A DNA stretch of 64,000 nucleotides from Nymphalis io (lineage: Eukaryota; Arthropoda; Insecta; Lepidoptera; Nymphalidae), in contig NC_065918.1 in the NCBI RefSeq assembly GCF_905147045.1, positions 10,788,001 to 10,852,000 of the forward strand, in the 5' to 3' direction. Below are positions 44,801 through 59,800 of this stretch, one piece after another. Made by a program: the position numbers and the translations under genes. Every line of letters begins with the position of its first letter. The stretch's first letter is position 1. Below the pieces are notes generated by a model. The model was not told the DNA's origin. It made no database searches and worked only from the letters and a program-made list of their open reading frames with translations.

Positions 44801-47800
44801 CACAGCATGACCTTGACAGGCCCATCACGATGCATTTTTTTATCATTAAGCGAAGGTCTCTTTACCTGTTGAAAAAATGGAACGTAATCCAACTCGCTGT
44901 TCCACTCTGAATTATCGGATATATTACAAATTACTTCCGAAGTATGTATATAAACGTATTCTTGTTATTAAAATTCGCAATAAACATATTTATTTAAATT
45001 ATTTGTGTTTACATCGCTGGCTTAATTAAATATAGACACAGATCAAAAATAAAAAGACATACTGAACAAATGACGATCCGATGGAATGCTAGCACCACCA
45101 TTTAATTTGATATTATTAATATTGTTTCATTTCAGGCATCAACAAATCGTTTCTACAGAGCTTTTTACAATGTTTATATTACACGAATACGAGATGAACC
45201 GTAAACAAGAATGTAGAACCTAAAAAAAATGCAATGTGCTTTTCGAAGAGTAACTCGTAACCTTGGTTTAAAAAAACATTTAATTTACGGTCCACCTGTC
45301 CGTTATTTGTATATATATACGAGTTGTTGCAAAAGAAAGTATGAACATTTGGTATCAATTCGTATTGTGCATACGAGCTACGATAATTAAAGACTTTTTA
45401 AATAATATCTACCTAAATAATATCTAAATAATAGTACCAATATCTAAATAGTACTAATATCTAAATAATAGTCCTGTCAAAAAGTATTTTCAAGTCGGTA
45501 AATCTTGACGTCAGAACTTTTTGATATTATTGAGAAGTGAAGACAATTACAGCTATTTGATATTACTAGCTTAATTAGGTTTCGCCGTTTGCTCGAAATT
45601 TAACCATTATTTTCATGTTTCTAACATTTTTTTTGATAACACAATACTAAAAAAAAGAATCGATTGACAAACATAGGAGAAAAGGCACTGAACTGTTTTC
45701 CCTTTGTATATTCAATTATGTATAGATATTGACATGATAATTTCGACGATAAAACAACAGTAGGTTATATTTTTTTCACATATGATTTTAAGCTAATTCC
45801 TTATAGCCTATTATAAAATATGTTTTTTTGCATATTCCAGACGATTAAATAAATTATCAACCATTAATCGATTTTATATTAAACCTGCTTTGACTTAAAA
45901 TCAATTAATGGATGTCATCTGCAAAAGGACGGTTCTGTCATTCGCTTGTCCCGTCGCCTGCAGAAGGCCTGTATCAGTACAGTATATGACATGTCTTCAT
46001 TAACAGCTACTCGCAAAACTTGTCATTACCAGAAGTGTTAAATTAAGCCGTTATTATTTCGTAACCGCTCTGTCTATTATTTTACGTAAAGGGACGATCC
46101 CTTTACAAAGAAGAAATATTTGATTTTTTTAAATATTATTGTTTGGCACATTTCTTAATGAATTTTGCAACCTCGTCCTTAAAAATACCCTTACATTTAT
46201 TACGAATATAAAAATATACATGAACTTTATTTGAAAATTTCGAATGGGTCAAAGCTGTCATGCTACTTTTATATGTAGAGTTAGGAATTTCCTTTATAAC
46301 TACAACTAATTTTAGAATCGCTATTTTATTTTTGGGGTCCCGAGCCACAAGGTAGACGCGAATATTGACGCGACATGTGATTTGTTAAAAGTGCTCGACT
46401 GTTTTATTTGAATTTTTAAGAGTAACTGAGTGAAAAATTTACTTCAATTTGATTTGGTGTTTTATTTTTGTTGAGATCAGTTTGATGTTAGAGGTATTTT
46501 TGGCTTGTTTGTAATTTTGGAAGTTAAATAAATTGTTGCTTTTCCATATAATTGTTACCAAACAATTATATACTATATAATATCATCTTGATCAAAGAAA
46601 AAAGAAAGGGTTCCAGCGTCCATTCATCGGAAAACCTCCGATGATTGCTTGATACGATACGATGATTACTGAATACTTATAAGCACAAATTAAGTACATG
46701 AAAATTCAGTGGTGCTTGCCCGGGTTTGAACCCACGGTCATCGGATAAGATTCACGCGTTCTAACCATTGGTGGTTAGAATTGGTTAGAATCTTGGCTTT
46801 TTATATATAATATATTATATTAGTTTACGCTATATTCATTAATCATATTGTTTGTTATAATATTTCTTATGTCACACACAATTTCTTCGGTTAAGATTTA
46901 GGTGTTCTATTTTTTTAAGTGCTTAATAAGTGTTTTTAATTCATCTCGTGCTAGCGGTGAAAGAAATCATCGTGAAGGGACCTGTATGTGTCAGATAATT
47001 TGCTACATGTTCATAATATGCCGTTTGCCATAAGCTCCAAGTCTCCTGTCACAAAGGAGAGGAGCGCTAAGTCCGGCATTAGGACAAATAAAGTCGGATA
47101 CTTTATGTTTTACTTTTGTGGTTCAAATATCTAAAAAAAATAAGGTCTATGAAGACGAGAAAAACTACATACTAATTTATATCGCCCATTTAAAATATTT
47201 CTAAGGCGAAGTTGGCAAAAACTTTTAAATCGTTTTTTTTTTAACTAAGATCCTTTAATAAATTAATTAACATTTCATCAAACATAAAGAATGATTAATT
47301 TAAAAACTCATTGTTCTTTGTATTTTGTAAGTAAATATGATTATTCACATTTATATCCAAATAAACTAAGGTACTACGATTTACAGCTTACACCGTACTA
47401 TTCTGTTTCATCCCCTAATTTTGCTATTATGAATGGAATTTCAAAAAAAATTTTTTTTTAAATTTATTTATATTAATATTGAAGAACATATTCGCAAACG
47501 TTCATTATCAACTTAAAGCCGCGAGGCGTAAATTTTAAGACAAGTAAGTATATGTCCTTTTATGGGATTCAAGCTGACTCCATACTAAATTTCATCGAAA
47601 TCGGTTTAGTGTTTTAGATGTGAAAATGTGCCAGACAGAGTTATTTTCGCTTTTTTGGTAAAGTCTATATTGATAACAAATAATATATATTGGACATTTC
47701 AACATTTGCATTTACTATCATAATCTTAATTTTTTTTGAATAATATAAAGTAAAACTTTCAAATAAAGATTTATTTATGACATATAAAGTTTATTCTCGC

Positions 47801-50800
47801 CGAGAACATCCAATATCCATTATAACCTTAAGACTATTTAGAGAAAAGACTAAAAGCCATTCCAAATATAGGAAATGTCAACTAGTTAAATTATACGATG
47901 TCAACTAGTTATATTAGACTTCAAATAGAGCAAAATAAAATGTTAAATTGAAACTGGAACCTGTATTTATTTCCTTCACTTGATGCACTTATTCGAAAAT
48001 AGTTTTATATTACGTGAAACATCCGACAGCTCGATTGAGCTATTATAAGTATTAGAAATAAGTAACGACTGCTGTTTAAGGCAGACGATGAAAACGCTGT
48101 GTAAGGCAATGACTGTGATGAAATAGTTGTATGTCTTCACGAATCAGGATATGACAATAATAAATTAACTTGTTAACTTGTCTGTTCAATGGCGTACTAT
48201 TGGATAGACCTATGTCCGGCAGTGGACGATGAAAGGCTTGATGATGATGAAGAACTTGTCTGACTATTACGATAATAATATTTGTATTTATTGAATCTTA
48301 TGATTTTATCATTTATGTATTTAACATAAATGATGTTTACGCATCCTGTTTTTCTTTGCCTTGTTGGTCTAATTGTCAGAATATAGGAACTTTGATACCG
48401 GTTTCCCATTCGGGTCTGGGCCAATAAAACGTTATTTAGTTTTTCAGTTGAAAATTCCAGTAGCAGTCGGATAACGTAAAGCCTGATTTTTGCGCTAAAA
48501 CTCTTTTCGATCGTGGCTAATATGACGTTCCATCATATTATGAGTATTAGACAATAGATAGTATATTTGTATCCGCTTCTCCCTTGAGAGTGGCCACCTT
48601 GACGCAAAATCGATTAAGAATACCTACCTCACAGAAGTACAGACGGTTTTACCATTTAGAACAATTTTTAGTAGTAATTGTCTTTTGATTCATACAATTC
48701 ACGCTTATTTTTCAGAAGAAATGCATTTTAATTACTTTAAGTAATTTGAATTAAACAATGTTGCAAAATCGACGAAATGCGTCGTGGGTACAAATAAGAC
48801 GCCCATAGAAATAAGATACAAGTTTATATATTATAATTTGAGTTGTAACATGTAATTGTGATGTGGGAAGGTATAAAAGCCTCTCATAGCCTCTCACCCT
48901 CCACGCATCATTTGCCTGCCTCGTTACGTATTGCGGCCACACGCCCGCCTACATCTTTTCTCATCTTTTCGCAAATTCTTTGTCATTTCTAAGTTATATA
49001 ACGAGACACCTTCGCTTATCACATATTTACCAAATGCATATATTTATTTCAAATATTAGGATGTAAGTTTGCAATAATGTTGTTAATACTTTGTAGTTGT
49101 ACTGGTTTAAAAACACCATAATTATTAAATTATATCAGAAATAAATCAATTTTTATTTGAATATGCCTTATATAGTTTTAAGGTCAGAGGGGTAGGCATC
49201 TTATGAATAAAGCCATTGTTTGTTTTGATTTTATCATTTAATTGAGCAACGTCAAAATCTGGAATTACTTCAATATCTTTATAACTATTTGGTTTTATTA
49301 TCGTTTAATTTTAATTTTTAGCTAAAATCCCTAAAAATACTTTGAAATAACCATTTTTTTATATCTTTGAATATCATAGAATTCTGAAGATCAAAGGATA
49401 ATAATATCAAGTTATGATGGAGATTGAGGACTTTGTTTTGTAAATTTTGTATTAATGGCAAACCCTACCGTCGTCCCCTATACAATAACCTGTTCCTATA
49501 GCCGCCTCACTGTTTCAACTTGCGTCTAAAGACAAACCCGATAACGTTAGCCTTTGAATCGGCCCACTGATTTTGTACCTTTGTTCGGTAGTTGATTAAA
49601 GTGATTTTGCTAATGTCACGTCACTAGACAATTACCGCAATTTGTATTACTTACAAACTAATGCCAAAGATAAGATAATATAAGGAGTTCTGCATGGACC
49701 TCAAAATATTACATAAGTGTCGATTTAACGTATAAAATGGATTCACATTGCCCGTTCCGAAAAACTCATGATTGTGTATTATTTTAATGAGAATTTAAAC
49801 GAAAAAAGTTTCATGTTTAAGATTTTATTTTAAGTTAATAAATATATTACGCGATCATTAAGTTCGATTGTAATTTTACGATGAAGTTTTTACAAACCAC
49901 CCATTCATCAGATATTCTACCGCAAAACAGCAGTACTTGGTATTGTTGTGTTCCGGTTTGAAGGGTGAGTGAGCCAGTGTAGTTATGTAAGGTTGGTGCA
50001 CCACCAATTGGTGATGTAAGCGATGGTTAACATTTCTTACAATGCCAATGTCTATGAGCGTTGGTGACCACTTACCATCAGGTGGCCCATATGCTCGTCC
50101 GCCTTCCTTATTTTATAAAAAAACAAGCGTAATCCCATGGAAAAAAGTAATTAACTAGATAGCATCTGTTACGATATTTAATGAAATTTGTTTAACATTC
50201 GCTTTACATCAAAGCTTCCCTTTTAAATACAGCGTAAACTCAAACCTCTTGTTTGAGTTGCAGCTGTACACTCTGTACATTCCTATACGGATCGTTTATT
50301 TGTTTTGGTCATTGCCAAAGTTAAATAGATTGAAGCATGTCTTATTCGGTGAACTAAGACCATAAATGTTAATAAAATTAATTAGGAAATATACAATATT
50401 TTTAATATTTATAATATATGTTAATACAATTATTAAATATTAGTTTTCGCCCACGGCTGCGTGCAGTAAGAGGTGGGCGTGTTACCCTATGTATATTTCT
50501 GTAACCTGTCGCAAAACATGATGATCTCCAACCTACCAAAATTGTTTTCTTTAATCTTCGGCAGTTATACACTATTGCATAGAAAAAGTATAGCTGTTGA
50601 AAAATATATTTAATTTTCATAAATTGAAAATAATGATCAGAAATGAGATTATATTAATAAGAGTTCATCAAGTAGTATCTATCAGTATCAAGATTGATAA
50701 GTTAGAATTATTAATGAAACTTCTAAATGGTGATTTCATTCAAATCATCCTTCTCTATTAACAGAAATATCATCATAATATATGCTTATTCTTTAACTTA

Positions 50801-53800
50801 TTAAACAATATTTTAATACTTTCAAGCCATAAGTCTATCTAGGTAGCACCCACATCAAATATCCTACCGAAAAACAGCAATTTTTGTGTTCAGGTTTGAA
50901 GAATGAATGAAGCCAGTGTAATTAAAGGCACATGAGACATAATAACTTAGTTCCCAAGGTTGGTAACGCATTAGCGATGTAAATGACGGTTAATATTTCT
51001 TACATTGCCAATGTTTATGGGTGGTGGCTTACCATCAGGTGGCTCATTTGATTATCGGCCTACGTATTTTATATAAAAAAATTCAATTGAAAAAGACTTA
51101 TGACAATGTTTCTTAAGACAGAATATGGTAAATCACTGCTATAACCCATGACATCGCCAATATACTGTAATAATAGAGGCACTTATTGTCCAGTGTGCGA
51201 GTAATCAGGCATTTCCGATCTGTGTCACTGAATACAGCATTGTATTCGACATATTAAAGAGAGGCTTAAGCAAGAATACATAATTGAAACTATATTCATG
51301 TAATCATGTATTTTGTTTGAGTCACATGTTAGCATTGATAGATGGTAATTATACTTTATCGGGCTTATATATGAACTAATTTGGTGTATACTTTATTTTG
51401 ATAATATTTGATCATATTCAAGTTCGAATAAATAATTTTAATTTGTGTCAAAATAAAAATATTCCTTATACAATATTCTTACAGTGCCTATACAGTGTAA
51501 ATATTGGCGGTGCTAACCACTTACCATGAGGTGGCCCAATTGCCCGTCCGCCTACCTCTTTTATAATAGACGACTAGTCGACTGTGACTTAGCACCTTAG
51601 TATAATTTTTTAATATGGTATTTAATCATAATGTATGTAAAATAACGTATGAGTGACTTACAGATGTTTTTAATATACGAAAGTAAAAATTAAGATTTCA
51701 TTTATTAAATTTATGAGTTTCACTGCTTCAAACGATGCCTTGATTTATTTTTTTAAAACAAGATATGTCTATACAATAAACAGAATTTTAAAATCGCATT
51801 AATCAATTTTCATTGTTGCCAAAAAAAATCAAACAAATCATATACTTAGAAAAAACTATGGCTTCCAGACTATTAATTTCATTTATGTCTAATACCCAAT
51901 TTATTTAATGCCGTAATTATTAAATATTGCTTAGTGGCTGTTTAGTTAAACACTAATTTCTCTCTTTCTTTCGTTATTAATTTGACATTCGAAAGAAAAA
52001 GACACCATTGTTTAACTAATCACTCGCTGAGTATTGTTTATAAGGGCGTAAATATTTTAAAAAATGTAAACGTTTATCAAATTAGTACCTATTCAATGTT
52101 TTTCGTTGTTTCCTTACAGTACAAGAGTTACATTTTGCATTAACTATCAATAAGAAAAGTCATTAAATACATTTTAAAATATATTTTGAAGCCAATTTCT
52201 TTCAAATAGATTATCATTTTCAAAAATGAGTCCACCTGAAGTAACTTTAGGGCTTTTTAATCTGTAATCCTTACTCCCAGTTTACTTAAAATTTGCCATT
52301 ACTTTGATTATCACCAACAAATTTATTTACTTATTTATCTTATAAATACCTAGTTATTCTAATTTATTATTATTATTATTCTAATTTATTATATACTATT
52401 TTGTTTTCTATTGTAAGTAAAATTGCTTAACACAAAAGGTAGTATTTAATTTGCGTGATTAAATTATGATTTTTTTAAATAAAAAAGGTTGATCAAAAAT
52501 CATCATCATCCATCAAAATCAAAGGTTTAGATCACATTGTTACAAGGAATTGAAATAGGCTTGTCTGCTACGAATCTCTGATCAAACAATTTGATGGGTT
52601 CCTACTACGATAGAATATTCTGCTTTTGTTGAACCGCCTGGACATTATCCTGATAATGCTAAAATTCCCCATTGATAGACAATACAATCCCCATTGATAA
52701 CAAATAGTTCCATAGCAACGGGGGTTGTGTGAGAACGTGTCAGATGCATGACATTCAAACTGGAAATTGACATACGAACAACGGTTAATAAAAGAAAAAT
52801 TAAAAATATTTCTTATTTAATTTTTCCAGTTAAAATAGAAGACGGAAACATACCTTAACTGCTTCTTAAAGATTTGGTATTTTTTTAATCAATAATATTT
52901 TTTATTTATGTATGGATTAAGTATTTTGTTACAACTTATCATCATCAATTTTGTCTTGTCCTATATAAATATAAAAATTTCAAACAATAAAATACTTAAA
53001 TATTTTACATAGTTACTGTTTTTATTTACAAGCTTTTCTACTAGCGAAGTATAAACAATCATACCACACAGAATTGACCTCTATATGATAACAACTATAT
53101 GAGTGGGCAATTCTTGCAATTTCAAAGTTGTTTTATCCAATCGGTTTTATTATTATGATATTAGTTGTATTATATTTTATTTCTTTTTAATAGAGCTCTA
53201 TGAATGAAAAGGTTGTTTTTAAAAATTGCGTTTTGTTTTTTTTTTCTAAAGTTAATAAAACTGTGTTCACTGACACAGATTATTAAGTGTTTCATTGTTA
53301 CTAAACAAATCAAACAACCATAGATCCAACATTTTTTTTAATTTATGCCAAATACAAATTTTACTTTGTTTTCAAAAAGGGCGTGTTTTTTTTTCTTTAC
53401 TACTAGATTACTTTTATTTTTCCAAAATATTCTTAAATTAGATAATAAAATAACTAAAACGAGATAAGCTACGTTTAAAGTATAGAAGTTAAATTTCTTT
53501 GTCGCTGTTATGCACATAGATTAGTTTTGATCAAATTTGTTAATAACGACGAACAACGAAGTCTTTCCTAAATAGTAATACCAAATAAGATATGTGAAGT
53601 TTTTCCGTTTTACTTCTCAACTGTGAAGTAGTTTGTTGGATAAAAAAAAAGTTGCAAAATTTCATGTGACACATAAAGGCTTTTTCGCGATATTTTAACG
53701 GAAGATGTACAGAGGCAGCGGTATATTTGCAAATGTATCAACTATAGACTGCAACGTATCGTCGACTTAAATGAGAAAGGTAAGGTTTTTTTATATATTA

Positions 53801-56800
53801 TCGATGTGTATATTTTATTATATGTTCATCGATTACTCGAAAAGGGCTTACCTGGTTTGGATGATTTACAATTTATCCTAGGTTACGAGAAAAGAATAAC
53901 TTTGCGTTTTAAATAAGTGAGCAACGAAATGTTTTTTAAATTGTCATCGACGCCGGTATTCCTGGATTTATTTCTTAATAATGACTGCGTTATATTGAAA
54001 AGCGATCGCTACTTTTATGCTGATTTTTTTTAAATAAATTAATACTACTGACTATAAACATATTCATTTATTTATATATAGGCCATTATTTTTAGTGATA
54101 ACACAAGACATATTATTAAGCTTATGAGAACGTGAACCTTCGGTAAAATGTATAGAGCAGTAACAGTATCAGACAAATCTTACTAAATTAGTTAGCTCTA
54201 GATTACAAATTGTAGTTCCATTTAATGTTTTCACTCTTTATATGAACAATTTTAAACTTTTTTTGCAACCTTCGCAAGTTATCATGACTATTATTAAAAA
54301 AATATTTATAAGTATGAACTTCATTATAAATTACTTTTCCTTATTTAACGATATTATCTTATATCTGCGGTATAAACAATTTTGTTTTACAATATAATCT
54401 ATGAAATTGCAATAAATTTAATACCTACATAACTTAAGTAGAAAAAACATATTAAAATTTAGATCCAAATTGTACTTTGTTACTACCGACAATGCACATG
54501 AAATAATTAATTAAATTCCAACAAAGGGGAAAACTAATTGCTATAACGTATGTGTTATTAAACATTATTTATTGATATTCTATTAGTATTCAATAAAATT
54601 TAGATTGGAATCTGCGAGATTTATATTTAGTAAACATCTTCTAAAAAAGAAGAGGTAAAGAATTCAGTTCTAATCCCCGACGTAATATGTTCCGGTCACC
54701 GCCGAGCTCGAGATGAATTATTATAAACACTAATTTGACACGTGAATACTCAGTTGTGCTCAGACGAATGTAGACATCCGACTCATACACAAGATTGGCT
54801 TAGTAACCTCAATTCAGTTTATTTAATCCTTGGGACCTAAGATGTTATGCCCCTTGTGTCTATAGTTACACTGGTTCACTCACCCTTCAAATCGGAAAAC
54901 AAAAATACTAAGTACTGCTGTTTTGAGATAGAATTCGTGGGGTACCTACCCAGACGAAGTAGACTGAATATCAAGAATGGTCTCTTGTAATTATAAAAAA
55001 AAATGTATGTAAAAAATTATTAATTATTATTTTTTCGGTTTTTACCAAAGTATTATGAATTTTAAATAACATATGAAATTGTTTAAGTAAATCTTGTCGA
55101 AATAATTATACGGCACGAAGAAAAATAACTAAACAATGATTAATTGTGATATTCTTTAAATGATTACTGTTGTATATTTCGTGTAGGCATCCAGATATTT
55201 CACGTTTTCATGTAAGTGCACAGTGAACCCGTTGACTAGCGTCGACTTTCGTTCCTAAAGCCGGGGCAATTAACGAGCTTCGGAACGTCACGCCCGACGT
55301 AGGCTTCTTTATTGCGAACAATCACAGCTTAACCTCTCTTAGTTCCACATATTCATATTTGTATGGCCGAGATGGCCTAGTGGTTAGAACGCGTGAATCT
55401 TAACTGATGATCGTGGGTTCGAACCTGGGCAAGCACCACGGAATTTTCATGTGCTTAATTTGTGATTATAATTCATCTCGTGCAAGACAGTGAAGGAAAA
55501 CATCGTGAGGAAACTGCATGTGTCTAATTTCATTGAATTATGTCACATTTGTATTCTACCAACCCGCATTGGAGCAGCGTGGTGGAATAAGTTCTAAACC
55601 TTCTCCTCAAAAAGGGAGAGGAGGCCTTAGCCCAGAAGTGGGACATTAACAGGCTGTTACTGTATGTTTGTACGTATGTTGGAAATCAGAAAAAAATACT
55701 TGTGTTATGCTCTTATTTTATATGTATGTATTTTTTTGCTTGTGACTGAGGTATGAAGCCGTTTCAAAATAAAATAATGGTATGGAATGCTAGCTAGTTA
55801 TTTAAAAGTGGAGAAATATTAAAAGTTTTTTGGATCTGTCTGTCTGTCAGTATTACTGAATAAAACGAGAAGAAACAGTTACGTATGTATCTAAATGTAT
55901 TTTTAATGCAAATTTGTTACAATTGATATTTTATCAATAATAATTTAGAATACATTTTTGTCCGAGCTTAATGCTACATCACACACTAATCAGTCTCCTC
56001 ACCTCACTCTTACTTAGCACCATGTAGGCAAATTACAGCTGTCTGTCTATTCATACATATAAATTGTCATCTATATAACATCCAATTTACTTTTAATAAA
56101 GTGTATGGTTTCTTTCCTTTGCAAGGTCTGGATACCCGACAAAACCTCTGTAATAAGAAGACAGCTTCCAAATGAAAGCCGATAATGTTATCGAGTACGA
56201 AGCCCATCAGTAGGAGGACGCGAAAGCGCTTCGCCTTGGGCAGTGTGCGAGAATGATACCAAATTCATAGCTATTATTCCTTATATAAGTTTACTATTGT
56301 CTACAGACATAGTAGCCTTGGGCTGGGTGTAAATACCGTCTCATCTTTATCTGTTTCAAACTTTTCTAACACAAATATCGTCTTAAATGTTACACGTTTG
56401 AAATAAGATTGTTATAACACGAAAATATTCTTTTCTATTATTCCATTGAACAAACGGCATCTTCAATGAAATATAAAACTTGTTTCGCAATCATCCGTTT
56501 ACTCGCTAACTTCTTTTAATCCTCTAGTTTGAATTTTATGGTTTTAGTTTATAATACATATAAGGATCTACATAGAAAGTTTATATCGTAATACATATAA
56601 CTCTAATGGTTTATGGTAGTTTTTGAGTTTATCGTATTCAGACAGACAGAAGTGGTGGGGGACTTTTTTATAATATGTTATAATGTAGGTATACTGTGTT
56701 AGCTATAAGATTTACTTCGAATCAAACTATTGGTGATATAAAAAATCAATAGAAAAGACCGCGGCGGCTTATTATATCAATGTATCTTTTTATTATAAGT

Positions 56801-59800
56801 TACAGTAACATTACAAAACATAGGGAAAGTATAATCGGTAACATAATTTCAATTGATTTGTCACACAAAACTAACACTTATCACAAGATGCATTTTAACT
56901 TAAGTGTTTATGTTAAATATTTTTTTAGATTTTGAAATTTAAATACATTGTTTGAAAACTTTTAGAAAATGAAGTTAAACCTTAATTGTTCCCAGGCAAA
57001 TTCGATACCAATAGTTATTTTAAGCATAAATAAATATTTGAAGAGCAAACATTTCATTCGCAAAAAGCCATTGTTATACAAAACGAAAACATATTTTGTG
57101 TACTTATTGAGTTGAAAGAAAAAAATGGTGTCAGTGCCAAGGTACTGACGAGAAATGATATGTAAACATGTGAGCTCATGTACTGATCTCACGCATTAAA
57201 GCACTTACAATAACAAATCTTACGCTGACGTTATTTGACGCTCGAAACCTTACGCTGACGTCATTTGACGCTCGATGTCTCAATTACAGTGTACCGAGCG
57301 ATAATATGTTTAAACATCAATGATAACTAACCCTTCAAATGTTTTTTTTTTTTTAAAAAAGTATATAAGTAATAAAAACATTTTAGAATCATCAACGTAA
57401 CAATATTATAATTACATAGTCCGGTAATACCCAGGACTCGATCAGGCGCGTACGCACGAATATCTTTAATATTGACAAATGCTCGTATTGATATCGGTGG
57501 TGATGGTTTTATGTTATTTTTTATATAAATAAGTAGGTGAGATTTCTATTCCGTACATCGTCAATGTCCCTGTCATAATATTCCCATTGCTACAATGAAG
57601 AGCCTCTTAGTTCGTTAATTAGTTTGTGTTATTGTTGAGTCTGTGGCATTCTAATAAGAGTTTGTAGAATATCTGGGATTTAACCTTAATTAATTGTTTT
57701 TTTTTCACTCTTTCTATTTTTTTATGAAGTTACTTTGTAGCAAGTTAAACTTTTATCTGTCTGGCTTCGAATTAATAAATAATACAAAAGACAATCCTTG
57801 AAATGGTGTGAATTTGTTCACTCTACAATTCAGTCTTTTATACATTTTAATTATTTTTTTTTTTTATATTCGCCGGGAGGGCAAATGACTCTACTCCACC
57901 TGATGGTAAGTGGTAGTAGAGTCCAAACGCGACGACGGCCAATACAGACGGGAAAAACGTTCTGCACTAGCCGCCATCGCCTTGCCGGCCCGCAAGATGA
58001 GGCATCTTGCGGGCCGTCAAGGCGATGGCGTTTCACGCCTCGTTTGAAGGAACCCGGGTTGTAAGAGGAGGGGAACACGTGAGCTGGTAAGGAATTCCAT
58101 TTTTTGGAAGTGCGACAAAGAAAAGAGTTGCCAAATTTCTTTGTTCGCGATGGAATTGATGTCACAGTTAGTCGGTGACATCGAGAACCAGCTCGCGTGG
58201 ACTTAAGAAGGAAGGGGGAAGCAGGAATTAGAGAGAATAATTCCTCAGAGCACTCGCCGTGATACAGTCGATAGAAAGCGCTCAGTGCTGCTATCTCACG
58301 ACGCAATTGTAAAGGTTCAAGGGTGTTTGTGACCTTTACGTCGCCAATAATGCGTACGGCACGTCGCTGCAACCGGTCCAAGGCCTCAAGTAGGTACTTA
58401 GCGGAGCCATCCCAAAGGTGCGAGCAATATTCCACGCAAGACCGTACCTGTGTTTTGTACAGCAGGCACAGTTGTTGTGGCGTGAAAAAGCGCCGCACCT
58501 TGTTCAGAACTCCGAGTTTCCGTGAAGCTGTTTTTATAACAGCCTCGATGTAATCCCTTGGACTAAGGTCGCAGCGAACGTCAATCCCCAGCATGGCGAT
58601 TTTGCTTTGCATCACCAGCGGAGTACCACAGAGGGAGGGAAGAGGGGAAAATGTTGACTTTTTCGCCGTGAGAGCGCATACCTGTGTTTTCTTGGCATTA
58701 AACTCAACAAGATTATCAGAGCCCCATTTGGCGATGAGCTCTAACGTCCTATCGAGTTCAATGACAAGATTCTCCCGCCTCTCCTCAGTTTCCGCCCGCC
58801 CAGCCACTGCGCGTCCGTGGTATCCACCATGCACTGTACTATCATCTGCATAGCAATGTATGTTCCCAAGGGAGAGCATATCATTGATATGCAAAAGAAA
58901 GAGTGTGGGAGATAACACAGATCCCTGGGGGACCCCAGCATTCACTACATAGAATTGTGAAGCGCAACCATCTACTAAAACACGAAGGCTACGCTTGTGT
59001 AGGAAGCTGGCAATCCAGGTGCATAGCTGAGCAGGCAGACCATATGCCGGTAGCTTGGAGAGAAGACTTCTGTGCCAGACCCTCTCGAAAGCCTTGGAGA
59101 TATCGAGGCTGACAGCCAACGATTCTCCATGCTTGTCGATAGCTTCACCCCAGAGGTGCGTTACGTACGCTAGAAGATCACCTGTGGACCGTTTTGGTCG
59201 AAACCCGTACTGACGATCATTAATTAGACAGTGATCTTCTAGGTAATGGATCAGTTGGTTGTTTAAAATCCGTTCCATCACCTTACAAAGTACTGAGGTG
59301 ATAGCTATTGGCCGATAATTTGCCGGGTCAGACCGATCCCCTTTTTTGGGAACCGCTTGCACATTAGCTCTTCTCCAAGCCTCCGGCAACCTTCCCGAAG
59401 AGAGACAAAGTTGGAACAGGCGCGTTAACACAGGAGACAGCTCCGCTGCGCACTTCTTCAGCACTATGGCTGGTATTCCATCGAGACCGCTAGCTTTCCG
59501 TACATCAAGTGATTGCAGCTCCGCACGCACATCACGTTGCCTGATTTTAATGTCAGGCATCGTATGGCCACATGCAGGTATTGTAGGTGGCAGTGCACTA
59601 CAATCATCGATGACGGAATTGTCGGCAAAGAGTTTAGCCAGGAGATCAGCTTGCTCTTGCGGACTGTGAGCTAGCGATCCGTCCGGATTTCTGAGCGGTG
59701 GCAGCGAAGGTTGGCAGAAATTGTTTTGCACAGACTTGGTCAGACGCCAGAAGCTACGGGAGCCCCTAGGATGCGAAACAAGGTCATGACCAATCTGTAC

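Noticed and set aside
58323..59669. Plus-strand ORFs of 69-107 codons over the LINE
   Set aside because: Antisense shadows of the reverse-transcriptase frame. The same applies to plus-strand frames at 16732 and 35919-36495.
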